Positions 1-8,250 of a stretch of 64,000 nucleotides of DNA are shown in pieces. A program made the position numbers and the translations under genes. The notes under the pieces are model-generated. The model ran no database searches and had not been told where the DNA came from. It saw only the letters and a list, made by a program, of their open reading frames with translations. Source of the stretch: Polaromonas sp. JS666 (GTDB lineage Bacteria > Pseudomonadota > Gammaproteobacteria > Burkholderiales > Burkholderiaceae_C); contig NC_007950.1 in NCBI RefSeq assembly GCF_000013865.1, positions 248,001 to 312,000 on the forward strand. Direction: 5' to 3'. Numbering within the stretch: the stretch's first letter is position 1; the number at the start of each line of letters is the position of its first letter.

Positions 1-2066
1 TTTCCATCGACAACGCCAGGTACCTTCGCAAAGGATACCGAGATATACATCGACTTCGTGCCGGATTCAGTGATGTAGTGGATTCGGCTATTCACCGCAT
101 CCAAGTCGCCGTCCGGCCGCCTATCAAAGAGGACCTTCAACGGGTCTATGTCCTTGACTTCGACCGACTTGGCTTCTGTCGCGGCCGTGCCGACGCTCAG
201 AACCGCACCCAGGGTCTTGTTGGGCCTGTATGTCGCCAACCCCTTCAAGTTCGCCTTCCAGGCCTGCATGTACAGGTTCTTGAAGTCGTCGTACGGGTAG
301 TCTTCCGGGACGTTAACTGTCTTGGAGATTGCCGTATCGATCAATGGCTGCACCGCCGCCATCACCGCCAGATGCTCCGCTGCGCTCATCTCCTGCGCAG
401 TCACGATCGACGGGGGGATGCAATCCTTGACCTGATAGGTCTTCCCCGCGACTTCGAAGGCCGGCTGGTACCTGCTTACGGCTTCCAGCAATGGCGCCCG
501 GAGCTCCTGGGCGCACACGGTCTCGAGGAACACGCGGAATGCATGATCCACCACGTTGTAGTTCACGTGGCCGTCACCAACACGCTTTTTGCGCGTATAG
601 GCGAGCGCAAATGGTGGCTCGATGCCATTGGAAGCATTGTCGGCAAAGGCCAGACTCACGGTGCCAGTTGGCGCGATCGACAGCAAGTGGCTGTTCCGAA
701 TACCGTGACGCCGAATCCTGTCCTTGAGGGACTTCGGTAGGCGGGACGCGAAGGTACCCTTCTTCAGGTACTTGTCCGCGTCGAACAGGGGGAACGGCCC
801 CTTCTCAATCGCCAGGTCAATCGACGCTTCATACGCGGCATCTCGCATCATGAGCGCGACATGCCGGGAAAACTCGACTCCTTCGATTGAGTTGTAGCGA
901 ATCCCCAGCATTGCGAGCATGTCGCCCAGGCCGGTGAACCCCGCGCCAATGCGGCGCTTTGCTTCCGCCTCTTTGCGCTGCTGCTCGAGCGGCCAATGTG
1001 TCACTGACAGCACGTTGTCCAAGAATCGAGTTTGTATCTTCACGGCGGCCTTGAAGCCTTCGTCGTCGAAAGCAGCACGTTCAGTGAAAGCACGGCTCAC
1101 GAACTTCGGAAGAATAATCGGCCCCAGGTCGCAGCAGCCGTATGGCGGAAGCGGCTGTTCCGCGCATGGATTCGTAGCCTCGATCGTCTCCACATAGGAG
1201 AGGTTGTTGTCGAGGTTCATGAGATCCAGGAACACGATACCAGGCTCGGCGAAGTCGTAGCACGACTTCATCACGGTGTCCCAGATTTCTGCTGCTGGCA
1301 CCTCGCGATAGACCCAAAGTCCATCGGATTCGCGCAGATAAGCTCCGGCACGTTGCTGCTCAACGGATGGCTCTGCCTTGTGTACCAGAGGCCACATCTC
1401 ATTGGCTTCTACTGCTGCCATGAATCCATCGACGATACCGACGGAGACGTTGAAATTGTTCCACCGGCCAACTTCGCGCTTCGCGGTGATGAACTCAAGG
1501 ATGTCCGGGTGGCTGATCTTCATCACCCCCATCTGCGCACCGCGGCGCGCCCCTGCGCTTTCCACAGTCTTGCACGATGCGTCGAACACGTCGATGTACG
1601 AGCAAGGGCCTGAGGCCGAGCTGGCGGTTCCTTTGACGACCGAACCGCGCGGGCGGATCCTGGAAAAGTCGTAGCCGACTCCACCGCCGCGCCGCATCGT
1701 TTCTGCCGCTTCGCGAAGGGCCTCATAAATGCCGGGGTAGCCTTCGGTGTCGACGCCCTGGATGGCGTCACCGACTGGCTGCACGAAACAGTTGGCCAGC
1801 GTCGCCTTGATGCCCGTGCCTGCGGCTGACATGATCCGGCCAGCGCCAATGGCGCCGCGCATCATGTTGTCAAAGAAAACGCGCTCATACTTCTCGCGCA
1901 GCTCGGGTTGCTCGGCTTGGGCAATGCCCTTGGCCACGCGGGCAAAGATCTCGGTCTCAGTGAACTCGTCGCCCTTCGCGTACTTTTCCAGCAGGACGTC
2001 AATAGACACTTGCTGGGGCGCCATGGAGGCGATCTGCAGAACTTCCATAGAAGGCTCTGACTTCAT
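1..2066 (-). CDS. nrdJ: Class II (adenosylcobalamin-dependent) ribonucleotide reductase, 3' end outside window
   Basis: Reduces ribonucleotides to deoxyribonucleotides using B12 instead of a separate radical-generating subunit. I translated the minus strand from an ATG at 2066 preceded by GGAG at about 2072-2077. About 688 residues are visible before the window edge. Hallmarks are GRIMSAAGTG and ATLANCFVQP near the N-terminus, GGGVGYDFSRIRPRG, the active-site NPCAEQ (N299, C301, E303), RRIGAGFTGLGD, and the nucleotide-site-like APTGTVSLAFADNASNGIEP. No class I NrdB-like gene is visible nearby. The gene lies downstream of the CobS-like operon on the same strand, separated by a hairpin, so it is probably its own transcription unit. 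A plasmid-borne nrdJ could supply dNTPs for replication; this role is inferred. Confidence 0.93.
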   Translation of the reverse strand, partial: MKSEPSMEVLQIASMAPQQVSIDVLLEKYAKGDEFTETEIFARVAKGIAQAEQPELREKYERVFFDNMMRGAIGAGRIMSAAGTGIKATLANCFVQPVGDAIQGVDTEGYPGIYEALREAAETMRRGGGVGYDFSRIRPRGSVVKGTASSASGPCSYIDVFDASCKTVESAGARRGAQMGVMKISHPDILEFITAKREVGRWNNFNVSVGIVDGFMAAVEANEMWPLVHKAEPSVEQQRAGAYLRESDGLWVYREVPAAEIWDTVMKSCYDFAEPGIVFLDLMNLDNNLSYVETIEATNPCAEQPLPPYGCCDLGPIILPKFVSRAFTERAAFDDEGFKAAVKIQTRFLDNVLSVTHWPLEQQRKEAEAKRRIGAGFTGLGDMLAMLGIRYNSIEGVEFSRHVALMMRDAAYEASIDLAIEKGPFPLFDADKYLKKGTFASRLPKSLKDRIRRHGIRNSHLLSIAPTGTVSLAFADNASNGIEPPFALAYTRKKRVGDGHVNYNVVDHAFRVFLETVCAQELRAPLLEAVSRYQPAFEVAGKTYQVKDCIPPSIVTAQEMSAAEHLAVMAAVQPLIDTAISKTVNVPEDYPYDDFKNLYMQAWKANLKGLATYRPNKTLGAVLSVGTAATEAKSVEVKDIDPLKVLFDRRPDGDLDAVNSRIHYITESGTKSMYISVSFAKVPGVVDG

Positions 2067-2437
2067 AACTATCTCCTTTGAAAAATGGAATGGAACACTG
2101 AATTTCGCCGGAGCGAACTCAGTTGTCCCGAGGACGCTCAGGTGAAAACCATTGCGTTTGGCTGAAAACATCAGCTTTGGAGTGCATGACTGCACAACAC
2201 TCAGCGAGAAGCGCTCGAACGAACGTCTCTTGGTGAGTGGGCTGTGGGGTGTTTTCGGAGGCGAAAGCGCCGGGGCGCTATAGGGACGTCTTGCGACTGG
2301 GCTACACACATCCGTGGCAGCTGTAAAAATTTTAATCAATCCAGCAAGGCTTTGCAACCATGCCAGTTTTTGGCGAAATTCCTTTCCTCTGGGCTCAAAA
2401 ATGAACCCAGAGGAAAGGGGTTACCCCCTCCCCTCCG
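2067..2437. other. Gene-free leader upstream of nrdJ
   Basis: No ORF with family-like composition was seen on either strand. The interval should contain the nrdJ promoter. I looked for a cobalamin-riboswitch B12 box upstream of nrdJ and saw none. The only clear structure is the hairpin at 2381-2418. Confidence 0.5.
2381..2418 (-). terminator. 13-bp hairpin at the end of the SSB/KTSC operon
   Basis: Two perfectly complementary 13-nt arms (2381-2393 and 2406-2418, CCCAGAGGAAAGG in the second) flank a 12-nt A-rich loop. It lies about 20 bp after the KTSC gene stop on the minus strand. The minus-strand downstream side has only a weak T-rich stretch, so termination may be partial. Confidence 0.6.
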
Positions 2438-2767
2438 TTACCGCGGAAAAACCGGGATGCTCCCGTCGCCAGCGACGAGAGCCCAGTTAATAGCCACCAC
2501 GTTGAGTGTGCGGCTAAGGCGATCAAATTCCTCCTTGAAGAACGATTCGGAAATGGGCTGCACTTCAAATGCGCGCTTCACTTCCCGATTGAGGTAGGTG
2601 CCAGCGGAGCCAGCAGCGACCAGAGCTTTCGCTATGCCAATTGGCACATCGAGGTACCTGTAGCAGGCCTTGCTGGTGAATTTCACCAACAAGGACCGTC
2701 CAAGGCTGTCGTAAACCACCGAGTGGAGGTTCGACGAGTCAACCGTAGTTGAGAATGAACCGGCCAT
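2438..2767 (-). CDS. KTSC-domain protein (109 aa)
   Basis: The sequence has the KTSC-domain pattern: SSNLHSVVYD, then LLVKFTSKACYRYLDVP, then AGSAGTYLNREVK. The short domain forms one small fold of unknown biochemistry and is often found beside nucleic-acid enzymes such as lysyl-tRNA synthetase-like or helicase genes. It is the last gene of a five-gene minus-strand operon and starts one base after the SSB-like gene stop, which suggests translational coupling. A hairpin follows. Role on this plasmid is unknown; the neighbours suggest DNA metabolism. Confidence 0.75.
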   Translation of the reverse strand: MAGSFSTTVDSSNLHSVVYDSLGRSLLVKFTSKACYRYLDVPIGIAKALVAAGSAGTYLNREVKRAFEVQPISESFFKEEFDRLSRTLNVVAINWALVAGDGSIPVFPR

Positions 2768-2768
2768 G

Positions 2769-3080
2769 CTATGGACGCTTCACCTGGCCAAAACTGACGT
2801 CTTGCACCAGGATCTTGACCACTGCCAGCTGTTGCTCGCCCGCGTTGACGAGCTCTTGCACCAAGGTCCCCTTAATGGTGACCCGTTGTGCCTTCGCTCC
2901 GCGCTCTGCGATCGACTCGGCAAGGGCCCCTTCGGCCCTGCAGCGCCACATTGACCGGCTGGGTGCATCGCCCGTCAGGACGCTGTGCGAAAGATTGAAC
3001 TCGCACACGACGCCCTTTTTGCCTTCTAGGAGAACCGGCTTTTCGGTCAGATCTCCCTCCATGACAATGACATTGATCAT
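2769..3080 (-). CDS. SSB-like OB-fold protein (103 aa)
   Basis: It resembles a shortened single-stranded-DNA-binding protein: MINVIVMEGDLTEKP matches the first strand pattern of SSB, WRCRAEGALAESI matches the WxxVxxFGxLAE-like segment, and TIKGTL and AVVKILVQDV match the closing strands. The middle loop is much shorter than in chromosomal SSB, and there is no acidic DxxIPF-type tail, so it probably does not recruit the usual SSB partners. Its ATG overlaps the upstream gene stop as ATGA. PriB-like or plasmid SSB function is inferred. Confidence 0.7.
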   Translation of the reverse strand: MINVIVMEGDLTEKPVLLEGKKGVVCEFNLSHSVLTGDAPSRSMWRCRAEGALAESIAERGAKAQRVTIKGTLVQELVNAGEQQLAVVKILVQDVSFGQVKRP

Positions 3081-4021
3081 GGCAGCACCAGGATCGTGAA
3101 GCAGTTCTTTTGCGAGCGCCCACCGGTGGGGTTGCTCGTAGGAAGACTGCCGTGGCTTTGGATCGCGACCTTATCGCCGATCTTCGCCCTCGATTCCACA
3201 ATTCCCCGTTCGAGGTCAGTGCCCCACACGCGGTGAAGCTTGCCTTCGTTCGGTTTATCGATCAGCTCCAGGTCGACGCAGTACTGGTCGAATGATGGAC
3301 GGGTCCCGATTGTGCGCGGCTCGACGCCGAACTTCACAACGATTCCACATACCTCTTCTTCGACCTTTGCCCTTGGCCGAGGTGACTTCGGAGCGACTGG
3401 CGCAGCGGGCTTTACTGCAGGTGCTGCCACGGGAGGCTTCACCGGCTGAGCTGGGGGGGTTGCCTTGACAACGGAGGCCGCCTGTGGAGCGGCTACCGAA
3501 GCTACCGGTGGCATCGTAGACACCACCCTCGCGTCAGCAGGTTTCGCTGCCGCGTTTCGCGCACATTCGATACCGAACTGAGTGCCAGCGGTCCGCTTGC
3601 GCAGCCAGGACTCGAAATCCCGGACGCTGACCTCCATCATCGTCGCCGGCGTGTCGCCAACCCCCATTTGAATTGGAGCAAACGGCACCCGGCTCAACCC
3701 GACGGAAGCGCGGAGAAGCGGATTCAGGAAAGTGACTTCCCGATAGACCGTGCGCGTGTCAAGGTACAGCCAAAGCTTGACCTGGGCAAGTACACGGCCG
3801 CGACTGTCGATGACAGCACGCGACGTTATCTCAGACTCCTTGTACCCCGAAAATTCGGTGTACGCCCGGGATGGGCTGGCGGTCCTGAGGATCAACTTGC
3901 GCTCTTTCACTTTCGTGATTTGAGCGATAACCGGGCTCGCCACGAAGGCGGCGACTCGGAACAGCATTTCGAGAAAGGCTGGGACGGCCGTGAGGCCGAG
4001 GGAAACTGACTTTGTGGTCAT
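3077..4021 (-). CDS. Unknown plasmid protein with hydrophobic N-terminus and C-terminal beta-rich module (314 aa)
   Basis: Three parts can be seen. Residues about 8-35 are hydrophobic and could anchor the protein in the membrane. Residues about 36-150 are mixed alpha/beta without a recognised motif. An Ala/Pro/Val-rich linker (about 165-225) leads to a compact C-terminal module (about 230-314) with GIVVKFGVEPR, YCVDLELIDK, VWGTDLERGI and GDKVAIQSHG. That pattern resembles the small domain repeated in plasmid primases and relaxase-associated proteins (YFVxLE...VWGxDLxR...GDxV). Both ends overlap neighbours as ATGA, so it is cotranslated with the CobS-like ATPase and the SSB-like gene. Function not known. 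Confidence 0.6.
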   Translation of the reverse strand: MTTKSVSLGLTAVPAFLEMLFRVAAFVASPVIAQITKVKERKLILRTASPSRAYTEFSGYKESEITSRAVIDSRGRVLAQVKLWLYLDTRTVYREVTFLNPLLRASVGLSRVPFAPIQMGVGDTPATMMEVSVRDFESWLRKRTAGTQFGIECARNAAAKPADARVVSTMPPVASVAAPQAASVVKATPPAQPVKPPVAAPAVKPAAPVAPKSPRPRAKVEEEVCGIVVKFGVEPRTIGTRPSFDQYCVDLELIDKPNEGKLHRVWGTDLERGIVESRAKIGDKVAIQSHGSLPTSNPTGGRSQKNCFTILVLP

Positions 4022-5058
4022 GCTTGAGTGTTCTCAGGATTGATGCCTGTCGCCAGTCGGAACGCCTCATGGAGGGCCGACCGGACTTCAGGACGTTGAC
4101 GGTTCGCGAGAACCGTGTCGAGCGCCATGTACAGCGGCTGCAGTTGGGGAGTGCCCCCGGCATAAGCGCGTGCGTAAAGCACTGTCCACTTCGCCATTCG
4201 TGCGGAACACCGCACGGACATCGTGCACGGCAGTGCGCCTGCGCTGTCGCTTTCGCCCATGTAGGCTTTGCGAACCGCGGAGGCGCCCTGCGCAACAGCA
4301 ATGGCGATATTTTCGATCTCACCGGCGTTCAGGCTTGGTGCCGCCAGTGATTTCTTGATGATGTCAACCTCCACGTCCTGCTCAGGATACTTCGTGTGCA
4401 CGTCGACAAAGCGATCATCGTTGGCCAGGTCCTGGTTCTGCCGGCCGTTGTAGCCAGCAGTTTTCGGGTTGATCGTCGCAAACACCCTAAAGCCGGGTGC
4501 CGGGACAATGGTCTCGCCAGTCTCTGGGATGGTGTATTGGCGGCCTTCGAGGAAGGCGTTCAATCCTGTGGCTTCACCAGGGTCGAGGACGTTGTACTCG
4601 TCGACGAGTACCGACATTCCGTGCCTGGCTGCCATCGTCACCGGGCCGTCGCGCCAGTAGACACCGCTAGGACCGGGGAAAAATCCCCCGATCACGTCAC
4701 GGCTGCTCAGCTGCGGGTTAGCGCCCAACGTTATCAGCGGCAGGTTGAGTGCCGCGTGAAACGTACACACCGCCTCGGTCTTCCCGGTTCCGGTGTGGCC
4801 AATCAGCTTCAAGCTCGTGTCGCCAGAGAACCAGAACAGCACCATCGTTTTGATGAGCTCGGGATCCCAGACGTAGTTGCTCGCTACTTTGGGCGTTTTG
4901 ACCGTGGGGGTGTCCCACGGCCGGTCAAACCCAGTGATGGGGTAACCAAATGGGACAGGAAAGACGTCTGACGCCTTGTAGTCCATGAAGGCCGGTTTAG
5001 CGGCCTCTTGTTGCACAGCGAGAGTTGCCTCTGCTGTTGCCACGTTGTCAGCACTCAT
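4018..5058 (-). CDS. CobS/MoxR-like AAA+ ATPase (346 aa)
   Basis: The ATPase signatures are complete: Walker A GHTGTGKT (87-94), Walker B VLVDE (150-154), sensor-1 ATINP (194-198) and an arginine-finger-like DDRF (about 214-217). The N-terminal VFPVPFGYPITGFDRPWD and overall length match CobS-type ATPases. CobS itself inserts cobalt with CobN and CobT, and MoxR-like members remodel proteins with a VWA-domain partner. No CobT/VWA partner is visible in this window. The gene overlaps the upstream gene by 11 bp and the downstream gene as ATGA, so it is the core of an operon with an SSB-like protein. That argues for a DNA- or plasmid-related remodelling role rather than cobalamin synthesis (inference). 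Confidence 0.85.
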   Translation of the reverse strand: MSADNVATAEATLAVQQEAAKPAFMDYKASDVFPVPFGYPITGFDRPWDTPTVKTPKVASNYVWDPELIKTMVLFWFSGDTSLKLIGHTGTGKTEAVCTFHAALNLPLITLGANPQLSSRDVIGGFFPGPSGVYWRDGPVTMAARHGMSVLVDEYNVLDPGEATGLNAFLEGRQYTIPETGETIVPAPGFRVFATINPKTAGYNGRQNQDLANDDRFVDVHTKYPEQDVEVDIIKKSLAAPSLNAGEIENIAIAVAQGASAVRKAYMGESDSAGALPCTMSVRCSARMAKWTVLYARAYAGGTPQLQPLYMALDTVLANRQRPEVRSALHEAFRLATGINPENTQA

Positions 5059-5722
5059 TGCTGCTCCTTTGATTGACGCAATCGATAGCCTGGGCTATCG
5101 CTTCGCGACGGAAAGATTTGTATTCACCTGAACGAATCTTTGCTTCGGTTTCCCGAAGAAGGGTCATCAGGGCGGCTTTCACGCCGGTTCGCAGTTCATC
5201 TGGGTCGTAACCCAAAATCTTGCAGCACCAGGTAAAAGGGAATGAGGTCTGTTTGACGCCGGAGATCATGTCCTTCGTTGGCGGTGGCCACGCGTAGAGA
5301 CTTCGGTCTTCGAGAAACATCCATTCGAGTGTGTCGATTTTTTCATCGACCCCACCCACGTCAGCAAGGCATCCGAGTACCGTTTCGAAGAAACAGGCAA
5401 CGAACTTGAAAGGGTTGACGATCAGCGCTTCAATGTCGGCCGCTTTGTCGTTCAAGGTCGGCTCGTCTTTTACGACGAACTCGATCTCGACCTGGGCGGT
5501 TTTCTGTTGCTCGATCTCCCTGAGCAGCTTTTCACCTTTGGGGGTGAAGATGGGCCGTTTGAGGATTTCGAGATGAAGCGGTTTGAGGTTGGTGTAGTCA
5601 AGAACGTAGGCGAGTCTTCGTCGCTGTTGCTCTTCACGTTCGGGTAGCACCTCTTCGTCATCCGCATGGAATGAGAATGCTTGCTGAGTGAGCGAGGCCG
5701 GCATGAATTGCGGCTTCGTCAC
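5048..5722 (-). CDS. Unknown protein (224 aa), first gene of the CobS-like operon
   Basis: No family recognised. It is soluble, starts with a charged segment (DDEEVLPEREEQQRRR), and carries an alpha-helical C-terminal half with CCKILGYDPDELRTG followed by a basic tail. The ATG at 5722 is preceded by a GGAG-like sequence (ctcctac on the plus strand). Its last 11 bp overlap the ATPase start, so the two products are probably made in fixed proportion. It could be an adaptor or substrate of the ATPase (inference). Confidence 0.6.
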   Translation of the reverse strand: MTKPQFMPASLTQQAFSFHADDEEVLPEREEQQRRRLAYVLDYTNLKPLHLEILKRPIFTPKGEKLLREIEQQKTAQVEIEFVVKDEPTLNDKAADIEALIVNPFKFVACFFETVLGCLADVGGVDEKIDTLEWMFLEDRSLYAWPPPTKDMISGVKQTSFPFTWCCKILGYDPDELRTGVKAALMTLLRETEAKIRSGEYKSFRREAIAQAIDCVNQRSSNEC

Positions 5723-5863
5723 GGGTACTCCTACGAGTAGTAGGTCAGGCTGGTCTTCAAAGTCGGGTGGCGCCAGCTATGCCAATCCCCCGAATTCTTT
5801 TATCGAATACTTGTGAATGAAAACTCTGCTTTCATTAAGAAATACTCATCGTCAAAAGAGGCT

Positions 5864-5891
5864 TGTTCAAGCGCCGAAGCGCTTGAACAAT
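5864..5891 (-). terminator. Perfect 12-bp hairpin after the 101-aa gene
   Basis: Arms 5864-5875 and 5880-5891 (TTGTTCAAGCGC and its complement) surround a CGAA tetraloop, a very stable stem. On the minus strand it follows the stop of the gene at 5904, and the run CCTCTTTTG follows the stem. It separates that gene from the downstream operon. Confidence 0.75.
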
Positions 5892-5903
5892 TCCAGACCC
5901 TCA

Positions 5904-6209
5904 TCAGATGATGACGGTCTCGCCTTCTGCCACAGCAGCAAGCACCTCGCGGTACTCTTTGCTGACGGCACGATTCTCAGAGAGGTCGCGGACAGCCTCG
6001 CTGAAACCTGCGTCGCAGAGTTCTTCTGCAACCTGGGCCGCTTGTCCCAAAGGGAGTTCGTGGATCCAGCGTGGCTCGGCTGCGTACATACCTGCCACAA
6101 GTGCCGGCGTTTTGCGGGCAGCTTTCTCGATTGCCGTCGCACGGATTTTGTGCTGGGCAGTTGCTTGAAAGTGGCTCGTGAGAGCCATTTGGTTGAAGTC
6201 GATGACCAT
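5904..6209 (-). CDS. Unknown small protein (101 aa)
   Basis: The ATG at 6209 is chosen because GGAAG lies 5 bp upstream; the longer open frame to 6353 includes low-complexity, Pro/Phe-rich sequence unlike a real N-terminus. The product is helical and soluble, begins MVIDFNQMALTSHFQATA and ends in VAEGETVII. No family recognised. It sits between a small secreted-peptide-like gene and a strong terminator. Confidence 0.5.
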   Translation of the reverse strand: MVIDFNQMALTSHFQATAQHKIRATAIEKAARKTPALVAGMYAAEPRWIHELPLGQAAQVAEELCDAGFSEAVRDLSENRAVSKEYREVLAAVAEGETVII

Positions 6210-6324
6210 GATGCTTCCTATCTTTGGGAAAAAAAAGGGGGCACCACTCCCGAAGGGAGGATGACTCCCAGCGGGGTTGAAAAAAATGGCGAGGTAAGCC
6301 GTGAGGCCTATTCGACAGTGACGC

Positions 6325-6459
6325 TTACTTTGCTTGTTCCAGAGCAGCTTCAATGTTCGCGGCGCGGGAGCTGTGGCTTTTAGCCGAAGAAACCGAAACG
6401 CTTTTGAAAGCCGAAACCGAAACGAACGCGATCAGGGCCAACACGATGATAGTTTTCAT
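6325..6459 (-). CDS. Small exported or membrane peptide (44 aa)
   Basis: The ATG at 6459 has a good ribosome-binding site (AGGAG about 8 bp upstream). The product begins MKTIIVLALIAFVSVSAF, a short positive start followed by a hydrophobic stretch typical of a signal peptide or membrane anchor, then a Ser/Ala-rich tail ending AALEQAK. The start signal and signal-like N-terminus support it being a real gene. It could be a small membrane protein; no homologue recognised. Confidence 0.5.
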   Translation of the reverse strand: MKTIIVLALIAFVSVSAFKSVSVSSAKSHSSRAANIEAALEQAK

Positions 6460-6773
6460 CAAAATACTCCTAGAGCTACCAACAATGTTGGTGAAAAACT
6501 CATCGCTTTCGCGACGAGGATTAAAAGCAAATGCGGTTAAGGCATCTGCACAGGCTGTTCACGCACAGCTATCGTCACCGGCTTTCGCTGGAGAGAAAAT
6601 TCAGCATTGAGTCCTATGGCAAGACGCAAGGCTGATTTCACTCAGGCAGGGGAAACTAGTGGGAAGGGGTATCAATGGCTGAATGCCGTTGAATCAGGGC
6701 GGGACTGTTGACGAGTGGCGCCGCACACGACCGCTTTCGCGATGGAATGGAATTTACCACGAAACCAACAAAA
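6460..6773. other. Gene-free stretch
   Basis: About 310 bp without a convincing gene. It contains a short ACCAAC/GTTGGT hairpin (6478-6492). It probably holds the promoter of the small-peptide gene. Confidence 0.4.
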
Positions 6774-6802
6774 AAAGGTGGGTGCATAACGCACCCACCT
6801 TT
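6774..6802. terminator. Bidirectional terminator after the PRTRC ThiF gene
   Basis: Perfect 12-bp arms (6774-6785 and 6791-6802, AAAGGTGGGTGC) with a 5-nt loop. A T-run follows on the plus strand and an A-run precedes it, so it can work in both directions. It lies 10 bp after the ThiF stop. Confidence 0.85.
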
Positions 6803-6811
6803 AATTTTTTT

Positions 6812-7657
6812 CTAAGCTCTAGTCACTCCCTTGGACTTTCGTCGCTCGGGAGCCGGCTTTCTCGTACGTAGCCGAATATGCGCTTTCGCGACACCGTAGC
6901 CAAAGCGCGCCCAGGCCTTCTCACAAACGGGCAACGAAGTTACCCGCCCGGTCTCCAGATTCACAAACACACCGTGAAAGGTGATCTTGTGGTGACGCAG
7001 GAGATCCCAGAGCATCGCCATCCCGTGGCTCACCAGCGTCCGGTTGATGAAGAGGCTCTGGCGTGCCAAGGCTTCCGCCAATGAGCAGCTCGGCCCTTCA
7101 TCCGGATCCACAACTTTCGGATCCATCACCTCGGGGAACAGTTCGCCGACGTGCGGCAATGTCCCTCCGTTGGTCTTCCGGTTGGCTCCCACTACCTGGC
7201 CCAGGATGGCCTGGCCATCCTTTGCCCTGTTTCCGAAGTCCAGGTAGTAGGCCCCGCTCGGGCCCCGCTCCATTGCCCGCATGATGCTCAACCGGGCCTT
7301 TCTGGTGTCGACCGCGCCGATCACGATGTCAAAGTGCAGCGTGTCGGACATGGAAACCTTGCTAGGACAGGACGTCCAGTCGGTGCCCATAGTCATGTTC
7401 ACTCGCTGCACAAGCACGTCCGCCTTGTACTGGCCAAGATCTGCAGGAAAGAACCACTGGCGCCCGATGTTTGACTCGCTCACGCGGTCGTCGTCGTACA
7501 CAGTGACGCTCAGACCGCCAGGGTGACCCAGCTTTACCAGCGCATAGTGCATTTGCGCCAGCGCCGTGATTACCTGTGAGCCGGTGCCCCCGGCGCCGAC
7601 AAGTGCAACAGAGATCGTTTTTTGCAACAGCTGTGGATTGATCGCATGTTCCATCAA
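6812..7657 (-). CDS. PRTRC system ThiF/E1-like protein (281 aa)
   Basis: An E1-like adenylating enzyme of the PRTRC cassette. E1 enzymes activate the C-terminus of a ubiquitin-like partner with ATP. The glycine-rich nucleotide loop is VGAGGTGSQ (20-28), followed by the Asp-rich YDDDRV, the NIGRQ motif (N63, R66, Q67) and the GAVDTRKAR segment (D117) that match the ThiF fold. C191 in a helical region is a possible catalytic cysteine. The zinc-binding CxxC pairs of ThiF/MoeB are not seen. Its ATG overlaps the protein A stop, so B, A and ThiF are coupled. The C-terminus is basic. Confidence 0.9.
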   Translation of the reverse strand: MMEHAINPQLLQKTISVALVGAGGTGSQVITALAQMHYALVKLGHPGGLSVTVYDDDRVSESNIGRQWFFPADLGQYKADVLVQRVNMTMGTDWTSCPSKVSMSDTLHFDIVIGAVDTRKARLSIMRAMERGPSGAYYLDFGNRAKDGQAILGQVVGANRKTNGGTLPHVGELFPEVMDPKVVDPDEGPSCSLAEALARQSLFINRTLVSHGMAMLWDLLRHHKITFHGVFVNLETGRVTSLPVCEKAWARFGYGVAKAHIRLRTRKPAPERRKSKGVTRA

Positions 7658-8250
7658 ATCACCTCCATGAGATTGACCGCGACCCCGAGCATGGATAGCC
7701 GGCTCACGAATTGCGGAGTTTCGTCCGATACCCGGCCAAGGACAGCCGAAATGCAGAGTTGATCTGCATCGTCAGCGTTGTCTTGCTCCGAGAAGAATGC
7801 CGGCAGTTCTCCGTGCGAATGGATATCCATCACCAGGTGAACGCCATCTTCCAATTGAGGGCGTTCAAATTTGACATGCCCAGCCGATACCGAAATATTG
7901 GCAAGGGGCAAGTAGCGAAACTGGCAAGTCTCGGCCTCCCACACAATCCACGCCGCTGTTTCCATGGGCGTGGCCGCGCGGGCCTGCAGAACGAACCTGT
8001 CGAGCAAGGCCTTCGGAACCGGTCCGCAGCGCAGCTTGATGCCAAGCCGAGGGCCGGCGCCGTAAGGCGTCTGCCGGGCGAACGGTGCGGAGATGGCCTG
8101 GATCGCGTGCAGCCAAGGCCGGGACACCTCCATCAGCACCTGGTGCCTCGTGAGGATAAAACGGTCACCCGTCGTCTCCAAAGGGCTTAGCGCCTCAAAT
8201 CGAGGGGCAAGCACCGTTGGGAATTGGCTTTGAATGATCGCATCCATCAC
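7654..8250 (-). CDS. PRTRC system protein A, JAMM-type isopeptidase-like (198 aa)
   Basis: The C-terminal half carries a complete JAB/JAMM metalloprotease signature: H144-S-H146, seven residues, S154, two residues, D157, with an upstream candidate Glu at E97. JAMM enzymes cut ubiquitin-like proteins from targets or precursors using zinc. The N-terminal about 90 residues are the family-specific part. Overlaps with protein B (start) and ThiF (end) are ATGA-type. The combination with E1-like, E2-like and ubiquitin-like genes fits the predicted prokaryotic conjugation-like systems. Substrate is unknown. Confidence 0.88.
   Translation of the reverse strand: MMDAIIQSQFPTVLAPRFEALSPLETTGDRFILTRHQVLMEVSRPWLHAIQAISAPFARQTPYGAGPRLGIKLRCGPVPKALLDRFVLQARAATPMETAAWIVWEAETCQFRYLPLANISVSAGHVKFERPQLEDGVHLVMDIHSHGELPAFFSEQDNADDADQLCISAVLGRVSDETPQFVSRLSMLGVAVNLMEVI

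Noticed and set aside
78..2145. Plus-strand open frames opposite nrdJ
   Set aside because: They are antisense shadows. The minus-strand translation gives an unmistakable class II RNR across the whole interval.
2067..2437. Cobalamin riboswitch upstream of nrdJ
   Set aside because: No B12-box-like sequence or matching helix pattern was found in this interval by eye.
4018..5058. Cobaltochelatase subunit CobS in B12 synthesis
   Set aside because: The fold matches, but no CobN or CobT is in the window, and the operon partners are SSB-like and unknown plasmid genes.
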